Made by a program: the position numbers and the translations under genes
In this document: positions 24,414 through 31,768 of the stretch, in pieces
Numbering within the stretch: position 1 is the stretch's first letter
Layout of the letters: every line of letters begins with the position of its first letter
Notes under the pieces: generated by a model
The model's input: only the letters and a program-made list of their open reading frames with translations
What the model was told of the DNA's origin: nothing
Databases searched by the model: none
From: Vibrio europaeus
GTDB taxonomy: Bacteria; Pseudomonadota; Gammaproteobacteria; Enterobacterales; Vibrionaceae
Assembly: GCF_001695575.1 (NCBI RefSeq)
Contig: NZ_LUAX01000008.1
Span: 186,001 to 250,000, forward strand
DNA: 64,000 nt
Direction: 5' to 3'

Positions 24414-25088
24414 CTAGGTTTCATTGGGGGAGTGCTTACTATCTAGTTGAAGATACCATGCTTGAATGTGGGGGCCTAGGTGGGTGAGCTTGACGTTTTC
24501 GCTGACGGTGAATAACCACTTTAATGTGCCATAAACAATGTAATCGGCATAAAGTGGCGCTTCACCACCGACAAAGGGGAGATCTTTAAGATGTTGCTCC
24601 AGCAATTGCAGTTTGTCTGTGAGCTGCGCTGTGGACGCGGATTGACAGTTTGACTGCACGTTTTCTAGCGAGTCTCCGAGCGCTTTTTCACGTGAGGCCC
24701 TGAAGTAAGCTTTGTCTTGATCCTTGAGTTTATTGAAGATATCGAAAATCGCGATACGTGCGATATCGGTGTGTAAGGTTCTTGCCCACTTCTCAAAGAA
24801 TAACGCCAGCGTTTTACCTTGTTGCGAGGAGAATAGTGAGGGTGTATCAGGGTAGGCGTTATCGAGGTACTCGGCGATCTCAAATGAGCCTCCAATACGG
24901 CGATTGTGATCATCGTGAATGAAAGGAAGGGTGTGAAATAGGCCTTGTGAAGCCTCGTCTATTTCGGTAAACCCGACATCGACCGTTGTGAATGGCAGCC
25001 CCTTGTGTTGAAGCGCCATCCGGGTTCTCCAGCAATATGGACTGAAGTTTACCCCTTGTTCTCCGGCTAATTCATACAGTGTAATCAT
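24414..25088 (-). CDS. Glutathione S-transferase family protein
   Basis: 224 residues. The thioredoxin-like N-terminal domain (1-80) starts ITLYELAGEQGVNFSPYCWR, with Ser/Cys in the active-site loop SPYCWR, and has the glutathione-contact turn RIGGSFEIAEYLD. The all-helical C-terminal domain follows (PLYADYIVYGTLKW near 175). It probably uses glutathione in detoxification or maleylacetoacetate-like chemistry. It is convergent with the LysE gene and probably monocistronic. Confidence 0.85.
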   Translation of the reverse strand: MITLYELAGEQGVNFSPYCWRTRMALQHKGLPFTTVDVGFTEIDEASQGLFHTLPFIHDDHNRRIGGSFEIAEYLDNAYPDTPSLFSSQQGKTLALFFEKWARTLHTDIARIAIFDIFNKLKDQDKAYFRASREKALGDSLENVQSNCQSASTAQLTDKLQLLEQHLKDLPFVGGEAPLYADYIVYGTLKWLFTVSENVKLTHLGPHIQAWYLQLDSKHSPNET

Positions 25089-25320
25089 GCGCTCTCCTTC
25101 TGCATCGCTCGATTGGCATTCACGTTGTTTCTGACATTAGAGTATGTGGAGGCGGAGTTCAATCCCCTTGAAGAGGGCGAGTGTCTATCACTTCTCTCAC
25201 TCGCAAAGTAGAGTAGAGAGTTCTTTGAGCCAACGTTCGCACTTCATCGACCCGAGAATCGACTCCCAGTCCTTGCCTACGCGACGGCAAATCTAACTTA
25301 GGCGCATGTTTACTTTCGCA

Positions 25321-25782
25321 CTAAATGACATCGACGACTGGTAGGGGAGTACCGACGATCTTGTTGCTAGGGGAAAAAGGAAAAATGATTTCAATTGTTA
25401 TACCGTTGGGATCGTCGAGAAAGATCTGATGTTCATTGATTTGTGGGATCACACGTTCTCGAAACGGAATTTTCTGGTGTACAAAGTGCTGCTGAGTCGA
25501 GGCTAGGTCGTGTCCTTTGAAAGAGACATGGTCGATGGCTCTTGAGCCAGATTGAGCGCCTTTATTCCCTAAATAAGCGATGAGCGCTTCGGGCATATGC
25601 CCCTCTGGCAGCGACACTAAGTGCAGTATAGGGTGTCCGTCGTCGTTCTACATCCATGCCCCTGGAAATGCAAATTGCGGGCGTGGACCACGGTGAAGCC
25701 CTATGGACTGTTCAAAAAACAGAGCGGTCATTTCTAAGTCGGAGGTTCTGATTGTAAAGTGAACGACGGCCTTTATGTGCAT
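25321..25782 (-). pseudogene. VOC (glyoxalase/bleomycin resistance) family gene interrupted by an in-frame TAG
   Basis: Read leftward from an ATG at 25782, the frame encodes MHIKAVVHFTIRTSDLEMTA and GLHRGPRPQFAFPGAWM, then a TAG (25648-25650). It continues in the same frame NDDGHPILHLVSLPEG, AIDHVSFKGHDL and IFLDDPNGITIEI to a TAA at 25321. The whole is 153 codons, the usual size of a single-module VOC metalloprotein. In relatives the motif is typically W-x-Y-N/D-D-G, so the TAG replaces a Tyr codon by one base. Either a genuine nonsense mutation or a sequencing error. Confidence 0.8.
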
Positions 25783-25976
25783 GTGACTACCTTGTGACTG
25801 ATAAGAAAACTTGTGTGCAACAATACGCGACAGGTGACGGCCAAGAGAAGGGGGGGAAATGTAAAAACAGTTTTCGTCAAAACTGAATAGTCATAGGGTA
25901 GAGATTGTCTACTTTGGCAAGGTTGAAAGCGCGCTTGAAATCAACCTGAATCGCGTGGTTTAGACGTTAGGATTGA

Positions 25977-26099
25977 TTAATCTAACCCCAAATCGCGAAG
26001 AATATGGGCTGATTTAGATTCTGGTTCCAAGTGTTGATAGCGTTTTGGGGCAGGTTTTAACTTTAACAAAGTGCGTTTAATCATTTTTACGACAAGCAT
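25977..26099 (-). CDS. Small protein, 40 residues
   Basis: On the minus strand GAGGTG stands a few bases before an ATG. The frame encodes a basic N-terminal part (MLVVKMIKRTLLKLKPAPKR) and a C-terminal part ending AHILRDLGLD before TAA. The ending recalls the DUF1127-type ending with L-DIGL. The ribosome site, spacing and ending support a real small gene. Confidence 0.45.
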   Translation of the reverse strand: MLVVKMIKRTLLKLKPAPKRYQHLEPESKSAHILRDLGLD

Positions 26100-26173
26100 A
26101 GTACACCTCGATATTGTATGGTTTCAGTTGGCTGACTAATTCAATATAACCTTTGATGAACTTGACGAGTTTA

Positions 26174-26548
26174 TTAATCAATAAATCCCTTAGATTTAAG
26201 TAATATTGTTTCGAATAAGAGCGCGTTATCGTCATAATCATTAATCCTTATGGTGTTGAGTTGTGGAATTAAATCGTCATTGATGAACTCTAACGTAATG
26301 ACGAACTTTGTCGGTTGAGTTAATCTAGGCAGACTTCCTATAATGGCGACATAGTTTGTAATCTGGTTGTCTTTTACTTCCACTAATTGTTCATTTTTCT
26401 GAATGTTAATATGGTGAATTTCATCGACATTGATTCCTTTAATCGAACAGCTAACAATATTAAACTGGCTGAGTTCATTTTTGGATAATGCGGTAAGAAA
26501 TTCATTGGTTTGTTTCCTAATGAGGATTTCTTCATGTAGTCTTAACAT
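26174..26548 (-). CDS. Hypothetical protein, 124 residues
   Basis: An AT-rich leftward gene with a good ribosome site (AAGGAGGGG) just before its ATG. The product has a helical N terminus and then a beta-rich part (YVAIIGSLPRL, KFVITLEFINDDLI, TIRINDYDDNALLF). There is no signal peptide or membrane helix. It is divergent from the LysR-type regulator gene, 88 bases away, and may be controlled by it. I do not recognise a family. Confidence 0.6.
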   Translation of the reverse strand: MLRLHEEILIRKQTNEFLTALSKNELSQFNIVSCSIKGINVDEIHHINIQKNEQLVEVKDNQITNYVAIIGSLPRLTQPTKFVITLEFINDDLIPQLNTIRINDYDDNALLFETILLKSKGFID

Positions 26549-26636
26549 TATTCCCCTCCTTGGAATGATTTATATCAATAGCCAGTAATGAAAACAACGT
26601 GACATAGTGTTACATATAGGGAACAATGATCTAACT

Positions 26637-27461
26637 ATGATGAATAATGAACTGATAAGCTTCGCCGCAGTTTGCAAGCACCTCTCGATTACCAAAGCCG
26701 CTAATGAACTTGGTAAATCAAAAGCTCATATTAGTCGTCATATCGCCGATCTTGAGGCATCGATAGGCGTGAAATTGCTCTATCGAACAACACGCAACAT
26801 TTCTCTCACCCCAAAAGGAGAGAGCCTCAAGGAAACGGCCCTTGAGTTACTCGCCAATCTAAATGAATTGAGTTACAAGACGTCGACCATGAACGATGAG
26901 ATGAGTGGTAAGTTCACGATTACAATGCCGAGCTCCATTGCGGCCTCGTTGTTTATCGATATCTTGAAAAAACTGAAGTGCAGTTTCCCCAACGTCTCTT
27001 TTAGAATTATTGCAACGAATAAGGTGGAAAACCTGATTGAGGGCAATATAGATATGGCGATTAGGATCGGCAGCATCTGCGATGAAAGCCTCATTGCTCA
27101 CAATATTGGGACATTTAGCAACATTTTAGTCAGTTCAAAAAAGAGTCGCGGAGATACTCTGATTGTCTATGAGAAGTTCCGTCATAAAGAGTTAGTCGCG
27201 AACAACTACAATGGAACTATCGAAGTGGATAATGTGCCATTGCTGATCACCTTCTTGGAGAATGGTATTGGTGTCGGCATTGTGCCTGATTACTACTTCA
27301 AGGCGAATTCAATGTGTGATGTGACGATTCTAGAGAAGTATCAAGATTGCCACAACATATACATTACCTACCCTTTTCAATCGCCTCTACCAAAGAATTT
27401 GCTGGAAATATCCGCGATCATCACCAGTGAAATGAAGAGGATCCTTCATATTCAACTCTAA
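26637..27461 (+). CDS. LysR-type transcriptional regulator
   Basis: 274 residues. The winged-helix domain is clear in the first 65 residues (FAAVCKHLSITKAANELGKS, HISRHIADLEASIGVKLL, RTTRNISLTPKGE). It is followed by the periplasmic-binding-like effector domain (FTITMPSSIAASLFIDIL, GNIDMAIRIG, LENGIGVGIVPDYYF). LysR proteins usually control the divergent neighbour, here the 124-residue protein gene. The start is one of two adjacent ATGs (26637 or 26640); an in-frame GTG at 26607 is less likely. Confidence 0.88.
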   Translation: MMNNELISFAAVCKHLSITKAANELGKSKAHISRHIADLEASIGVKLLYRTTRNISLTPKGESLKETALELLANLNELSYKTSTMNDEMSGKFTITMPSSIAASLFIDILKKLKCSFPNVSFRIIATNKVENLIEGNIDMAIRIGSICDESLIAHNIGTFSNILVSSKKSRGDTLIVYEKFRHKELVANNYNGTIEVDNVPLLITFLENGIGVGIVPDYYFKANSMCDVTILEKYQDCHNIYITYPFQSPLPKNLLEISAIITSEMKRILHIQL

Positions 27462-27527
27462 GGTCGCAGCCGATTTTTCTGCGCTCTAGCAGGTTGTTCT
27501 TGTAATGTGGCTGCGTCGGGTGAGGCG

Positions 27528-27583
27528 AATACGGTACTTATGTTGTCAGGCAACGCGAGCGCCAGGTAACAGAGTACCGTATT
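27528..27583. repeat. Long inverted repeat with an inner hairpin in a convergent gap
   Basis: Perfect 11-bp arms (AATACGGTACT at 27528-27538, AGTACCGTATT at 27573-27583) enclose 34 bases that themselves include GTTG-TCAGG-CAAC. It lies between the ends of the LysR gene and the leftward membrane-protein gene. No T-run follows, so a terminator role is uncertain. Confidence 0.55.
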
Positions 27584-27590
27584 GTGTGAA

Positions 27591-28457
27591 TTAAAGCGCT
27601 GTTGTCGCATGGAGCGAGTGATTGCGGTGTCGGTAGATCTTATAGATAGATTGGATGCCGATCGGTAGCATGGTAAAGAGACCAATAAGCATTACACTCC
27701 CATAAATGTCTTTGGAACTAAAAACTTCGCCATGCAACGTGGTGACATCAACGCTGTCTTTGAACAAGAAGCAAAGGATGTATTTCGACATGATGGTAAT
27801 GTAAACGATAGAGGGCAGGTATAGGTAGCCATGGGCTGGGATCTGTTTCAAATGCACTTTATCGTTGTAGCACCATAATGTGAAAGGCAAATAAAAGGTA
27901 AAGACGCACAAAAACCAACCAAAGAAATTACTTAAAGGCACGCCAAAATACACACCACGATCGGTCCAGACCCACAAAGATTTGATGAGTGAATTCACTG
28001 GGTCCATAACGACATCCCATGAAACCATGACAAATGAGGCAACCAGGGAGATGATGATGGCTTTGCTTACCGTTGGGATCGGTTTATCAAACTGATTGAG
28101 CAGGGTCGTTGCTATAAACCAAGAAACATAGCCCAAACTGAAATAGGTCGGCATGATTGCCAATGGCACGTCAAATATTTTGGTACCCAGCCTATCAGAA
28201 TAATAGTAGTGACCGAAAGGAAATCCAGTTGAAACGCTGACGCTTTCGTAGAAAACACTGACAATAAAGACTAGAAGAAAGAAATAAGATATTTTCTTTA
28301 CTCCACAGTACATACTCCCGTGAATGATTGCAAACGGGAGCAATATTAGTGGGGTAAATATACTCGAGATGTTTATATCGGTATAACCCCGAATGAATGA
28401 ATAAACAATATAAACAATGGTGATTGCAAGCAAGAATAAAGAGGTTCTATGCTTCAT
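27591..28457 (-). CDS. Carotenoid biosynthesis protein family membrane protein (DUF422, CruF-like)
   Basis: 288 residues with about seven membrane helices. Family-type motifs are visible: GFPFGHYYYSDRLG, VPLAIMPTYFSLGYVSW, DVVMDPVNSLIKSLWVWTDRG and YFGVPLSNFFGWFLC. Known members include gamma-carotenoid 1',2'-hydratase CruF and related carotenoid-modifying proteins. No phytoene synthase, desaturase or cyclase lies nearby, so in this genome it may act on another lipid or with carotenoid genes elsewhere. It follows a gap rich in AT and appears to be a single-gene unit. Confidence 0.8.
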   Translation of the reverse strand: MKHRTSLFLLAITIVYIVYSFIRGYTDINISSIFTPLILLPFAIIHGSMYCGVKKISYFFLLVFIVSVFYESVSVSTGFPFGHYYYSDRLGTKIFDVPLAIMPTYFSLGYVSWFIATTLLNQFDKPIPTVSKAIIISLVASFVMVSWDVVMDPVNSLIKSLWVWTDRGVYFGVPLSNFFGWFLCVFTFYLPFTLWCYNDKVHLKQIPAHGYLYLPSIVYITIMSKYILCFLFKDSVDVTTLHGEVFSSKDIYGSVMLIGLFTMLPIGIQSIYKIYRHRNHSLHATTAL

Positions 28458-28789
28458 ATGATACTCTTATTTTTCAAATTAAAAGCCATGATAGCAATTA
28501 GGCACGATGAAAGATGGTGCGAATTAATTGATATCAGTCGAGCTGTAATAATAAAGCGCCACAAAGTATCATAAAAAATTTGTTGTCTGGTCTAATCAGT
28601 ATCAATTTAGAGACAACAGGGAAATATTCGAGTTGCTCAATTAGATAATATATCGAATTGGCATGTAGGTCGCGTCGCTGAAAAATGAGTTCGCCATTAA
28701 GTTGGCCTCAATAGTGATCTGACGCTGGCAAGCTGGTGAAGGGGGCATCTGTTCGAGTGAATTGCGCTAGGCATTCCTGATATAAATGA

Positions 28790-28931
28790 ACCTTGCTTCA
28801 GAAATTTCGCTGAAGAATGTTATTTTTCTTCACTTTTGGTCGGAGGCGTCTAGACTGTGGGTCAGTGCGCTTTCCAAGGACGCTTGGTCAGCGGCTTCAA
28901 GAAAGCCACATCGGATGATGTGGCTTTTTTA
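28790..28931 (+). ncRNA. Candidate small RNA ending in an orphan terminator
   Basis: A strong terminator ends this stretch, but no protein gene precedes it on the same strand for over 1 kb. Just upstream are a TATAAA box (28781) and a hairpin CTTCAG-(8)-CTGAAG (28796-28815). This layout of promoter-like box, hairpin, about 90 bases and terminator is that of a trans-acting sRNA. No known sRNA family was recognised. Confidence 0.33.
28902..28930 (+). terminator. Rho-independent terminator
   Basis: A perfect stem AAAGCCACATC, loop GGAT, GATGTGGCTTT runs into TTTTTTA. It is among the strongest terminators in the window and has no obvious protein gene to serve. Confidence 0.85.
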
Positions 28932-29409
28932 TTGCTCACGAGAGATGACGGGGGACTCAACCATATGAGTGGTGTCACTGGCGGTCGCGAACCGGACTTC
29001 ATTGTTTCCATATGGAAACTCTGAATATCATTTTGAGAACTACCCCGGCATAGTCGATGTGGTTATCCTCACTGCGAATTGCCGTTGATTTACGGAAATT
29101 CAGATTTCGTTACAGTTGTGATAGGCCGTTATTTTGTGCCCTGTGGCCTGTGATGGGATCGATCCCCCGACTTCAGTTAGGCGATAAAATGTGAGAGTAA
29201 TATTAAATTACCATCAAGTGATTTTATCTCAAGTCTTTGAATAATAATCAATTAATTAAAACGTGTTGTTGGATTGTATAGCTAATGTTAAGGGTATTTT
29301 GCTATTTAGAGCCTTAGAACTAGATGGTATACAGTCATTTACTTTTTATATCAAATGGTAATATTTTATTATTGTTTTTTATAAATTGAGCGGGTATCGT
29401 ACGCCCAAA

Positions 29410-29611
29410 AACGGGCTTCTTTCCATAAAGCTGAAGTACATGGTGCAGGGATTTTTTACCTGCAAGCCGACCTGTCTGCAGCGAAGAGCAACCGTTACCT
29501 ATGGCTAGGCTTAATGACGTACTCTAGGATGGAGTCACGTGCTCCCAAGGGAGCAAATCGGCTATCGATGGCCTATCAAGGACGATCTTAGCCTTAGGTG
29601 TCGCACCTAAG
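29410..29611 (+). promoter_or_regulatory. Hairpin-rich leader of the pair D regulator gene
   Basis: Several perfect inverted repeats follow one another: TGCAGG-(9)-CCTGCA near 29442-29462, TGCTCCC-AA-GGGAGCA at 29540-29555, and CTTAGGTG-TCG-CACCTAAG at 29593-29611. The last ends 10 bases before the TTG start at 29622. Such a leader could fold into an RNA thermometer or riboswitch-like structure, or the repeats could be protein sites. No known riboswitch class was recognised. Confidence 0.35.
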
Positions 29612-29621
29612 AAGTTGTAGA

Positions 29622-30434
29622 TTGACTAATTGTACGTGTATGAACTGCGAATCTTTGTGGCAGTTGTATCCTCTTGCCCGGGAACAACTGGTTAATGTGA
29701 AATCCTTGAATGGCAAAAAACTGAAAGGCACAGAGTGCCGAGTGTTAGAAGTTTTGATCGCGAATCAAGGTCAGGTTGTACCGAAAAAAGAGCTGTTTAC
29801 TCAAGTTTGGGGTGATCGTATTGTCTCCGATAACAGTTTGACCCAATGTATTGCTCAGTTGCGACTAGCACTGGGTGATAATGGCAAAGAGCAAAAGTAC
29901 ATCAAAACCATCCCTTCGCGTGGCTACATGCTGTTTGAAAATGTCGTGCAGTTGGCAGAGCCTGAGCATCAGCAATTGCCTGAAGTTGCCGTTTGTGCGC
30001 CGGAAGAGGCAACGGTTGCGGCAACGTCCCGTGACGCAGAAGAGCATCATTATCACCAACAACTGAAAGCATTGCTGGCGCTGTTTTTCGCTGTCGTATT
30101 TTTGTTTCAGACTGCTCAGGCTGTGAATCGTTGGACATTCGGTTGGAATGTGCCGTTGGATCGTTGGATCACAGAGACACAAGACGAGAGGACGTTTATG
30201 TTCCTCGACAACCCTGCGAGTAAAACACTCTATCATTATTTCCGTGATGAAAGCGCCCACCTCGAAGGGACGCCTGTAACCGATCTGCTGATCTCCACAG
30301 GTGTCAGTAATTATTATCTGTCCTGTGTCTACCGCTGTAAATCGACGGGAGATCAAGAAGTCAGAAACTTTACCTTTGATTTGCAGGAGAACTTTTACCT
30401 AATGGGAGGAATGGTACGCGATGTCTGTCAATAG
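29622..30434 (+). CDS. ToxR-like membrane-bound winged-helix regulator (pair D)
   Basis: 270 residues from the TTG at 29622, placed by alignment with the paralogue at 9472; a GTG at 29598 and an ATG at 29640 are alternatives. Winged-helix motifs are RVLEVLIANQGQVVPKKEL, IAQLRLALGDNGKEQKYIK and PSRGYMLFENV, nearly identical to pair C. A membrane helix (LLALFFAVVFLFQTAQAV) is followed by a periplasmic part with YYLSCVYRC and RDVCQ, giving one extra cysteine. The TTG start and the structured leader suggest translation is kept low. It overlaps the partner gene by 14 bases. Confidence 0.84.
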   Translation: MTNCTCMNCESLWQLYPLAREQLVNVKSLNGKKLKGTECRVLEVLIANQGQVVPKKELFTQVWGDRIVSDNSLTQCIAQLRLALGDNGKEQKYIKTIPSRGYMLFENVVQLAEPEHQQLPEVAVCAPEEATVAATSRDAEEHHYHQQLKALLALFFAVVFLFQTAQAVNRWTFGWNVPLDRWITETQDERTFMFLDNPASKTLYHYFRDESAHLEGTPVTDLLISTGVSNYYLSCVYRCKSTGDQEVRNFTFDLQENFYLMGGMVRDVCQ

Positions 30435-30906
30435 AGTATTGCTGGTATTTTTTTCCCTAGCAGGTCTCGCTACGCTGACGAACGTAGCGCTCAAAATCGC
30501 CGATGTGCCTGACTTCATGAATGGAAAAACGAGTCAACTTTTCTACAGTGGTACGCTTAATGTGACGTTAAGCGGCGATGTGTTTTTAATCGAGGATTAC
30601 CACACGATTAACCATCGTTTGTTTTTCAATCAAAAGTCCCACACGAGTCGTGTGATAGAAGATGGACAACGCGGACTGTACTTTAGTTACTTTACGGATT
30701 TTTATAGTGATAATTTGGTACAGTTTACGGAGTTTTCGCTACCGATAGATGCGCCTATGCCTGCTAACAACGTGATTCAGGTTGAGGCTCATGCTATGAG
30801 GCGTCTCAATAACGAAATGTTGCAGATCATTCATCACAACCGCAAAGTCCTTTGTTATACGAAGTTACTTGAGGGTGGGGTGAAATGCATCACGCGTCGA
30901 AAATAA
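30421..30906 (+). CDS. Membrane-anchored partner of ToxR-like regulator (pair D)
   Basis: 161 residues with an N-terminal membrane helix (VLLVFFSLAGLATLTNVAL) and a periplasmic domain. It is paralogous to the pair C partner (EDYHTINHRLFFNQKS, YFSYFTDFYSDNL, VEAHAMRRLNNE, CYTKLLEGGVKC). The C-terminal Cys-x(10)-Cys is retained. A strong terminator follows immediately, so regulator and partner form a two-gene unit separate from the thiol peroxidase genes downstream. Confidence 0.7.
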   Translation: MSVNRVLLVFFSLAGLATLTNVALKIADVPDFMNGKTSQLFYSGTLNVTLSGDVFLIEDYHTINHRLFFNQKSHTSRVIEDGQRGLYFSYFTDFYSDNLVQFTEFSLPIDAPMPANNVIQVEAHAMRRLNNEMLQIIHHNRKVLCYTKLLEGGVKCITRRK

Positions 30907-30927
30907 AACCACGCCGTATTTCAAATC

Positions 30928-30955
30928 AGCACCGCTTTTTGCGGTGCTTTTTTTT
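30928..30955 (+). terminator. Rho-independent terminator after pair D
   Basis: AGCACCGC, loop TTTTT, GCGGTGCT, followed by TTTTTTT. It ends the regulator/partner transcript 22 bases after the partner's stop. Confidence 0.88.
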
Positions 30956-31121
30956 GCCTTAAATTCGACCTGTTGTTTGATTCCACCCAGGATCACTTCA
31001 GCGCCGATTAGTGACTTCTGGCCCAAGTAAGACACGCACGATTTTTCTTGCTTGAGATCACCAAAGATAGTGCTTAAAAATCAACAAAAACAATCACATA
31101 GGTGTGAATCATAAAGGTTTT

Positions 31122-31144
31122 GATTAGTTCACTATGGAACTAAT
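31122..31144 (+). promoter_or_regulatory. Operator-like palindrome upstream of second thiol peroxidase gene
   Basis: A perfect 8-bp inverted repeat, ATTAGTTC-ACTATG-GAACTAAT. The left half with its flank (GATTAGTTCA) is identical to the element upstream of the first tpx at 10823. The symmetry is that of a dimeric repressor or activator site. The regulator is unknown. Confidence 0.5.
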
Positions 31145-31264
31145 GAGTGTTTTGACACCATGTGCCTCGTTCTAAGGGTCGCTCGTTTGGATTGCTCAAC
31201 ATCCTGTTATTAACGAGTGAACTCATCAAAGTGAATGCACTATGTGTACATAAAAGAGGTAATC

Positions 31265-31768
31265 ATGTCAGTAACATTCTTAGGGAACCCGGTTTCTGTA
31301 AACGGTCAACTACCGCAAAAAGGGGAGCAAGCCCCAGAGTTTACTCTGTGTGACCAAACATTGGCTGATTTCAGCATTGAGCGTTTTAATGGGAAAAAAT
31401 TGGTGCTCAACATTTTCCCGAGTGCGGATACGCCGACGTGCGCTGATAGTATTCGATCATTCAATGAAGCGGCAAAAACTCTGGACAACACTGTCGTCTT
31501 GTGTGTCTCTGCTGATCTCCCATTTGCACTTGCTCGTTTTGTCGAGCGACACAAGTTACATCAGGTGTCTATTGCTTCGTGTTTCCGCTCGCCAGAGTTT
31601 GCCCAAAGTTACGGTGTAGCGATTGCAGACGGTGCGTTGCGCGGTCTGACTTCGCGTGCAGTGGTTGTACTCGATGAGCAGCGTCAGGTGTTGCATTCAC
31701 AGTTAGTGAGTGAAATTGCTGACGAGCCAAATTATCAGCAAGCCATTGCCGCGGTAAAGGGAGAATGA
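31265..31768 (+). CDS. tpx: Thiol peroxidase (Tpx family peroxiredoxin), second copy
   Basis: 167 residues, a close paralogue of the protein at 10929-11429. The ATG at 31265 follows AGAGGTAATC, the same leader as the first copy. The peroxidatic cysteine is Cys59 (ADTPTC), a second is Cys80 (LCVSADLPF) and a third Cys106 (IASCFRS). The usual resolving-cysteine position is Val93. It reduces hydroperoxides in the cytoplasm with thioredoxin in known relatives. It overlaps the exported peroxiredoxin gene by four bases, so the two are cotranslated. Confidence 0.9.
   Translation: MSVTFLGNPVSVNGQLPQKGEQAPEFTLCDQTLADFSIERFNGKKLVLNIFPSADTPTCADSIRSFNEAAKTLDNTVVLCVSADLPFALARFVERHKLHQVSIASCFRSPEFAQSYGVAIADGALRGLTSRAVVVLDEQRQVLHSQLVSEIADEPNYQQAIAAVKGE

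Larger units (their letters stand above)
28458..29597. other. 1.1-kb region without a protein gene
   Basis: No credible reading frame on either strand. Contents that can be seen are an AT-rich part (28480-28640 and 29190-29400), a candidate small RNA with terminator (about 28790-28931) and a hairpin-rich stretch leading into the pair D regulator gene (about 29410-29611). The rest shows nothing recognisable. Confidence 0.5.

Noticed and set aside
29150..29190. GGGATCGATCCC resembling a tRNA T-arm
   Set aside because: It is a simple palindrome. No acceptor, D-arm or anticodon stem can be drawn around it on either strand.
29410..29597. Possible c-di-GMP (GEMM) riboswitch upstream of the pair D regulator
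   Set aside because: The conserved GEMM core and tetraloop-receptor strings are not present. Only simple hairpins are seen.
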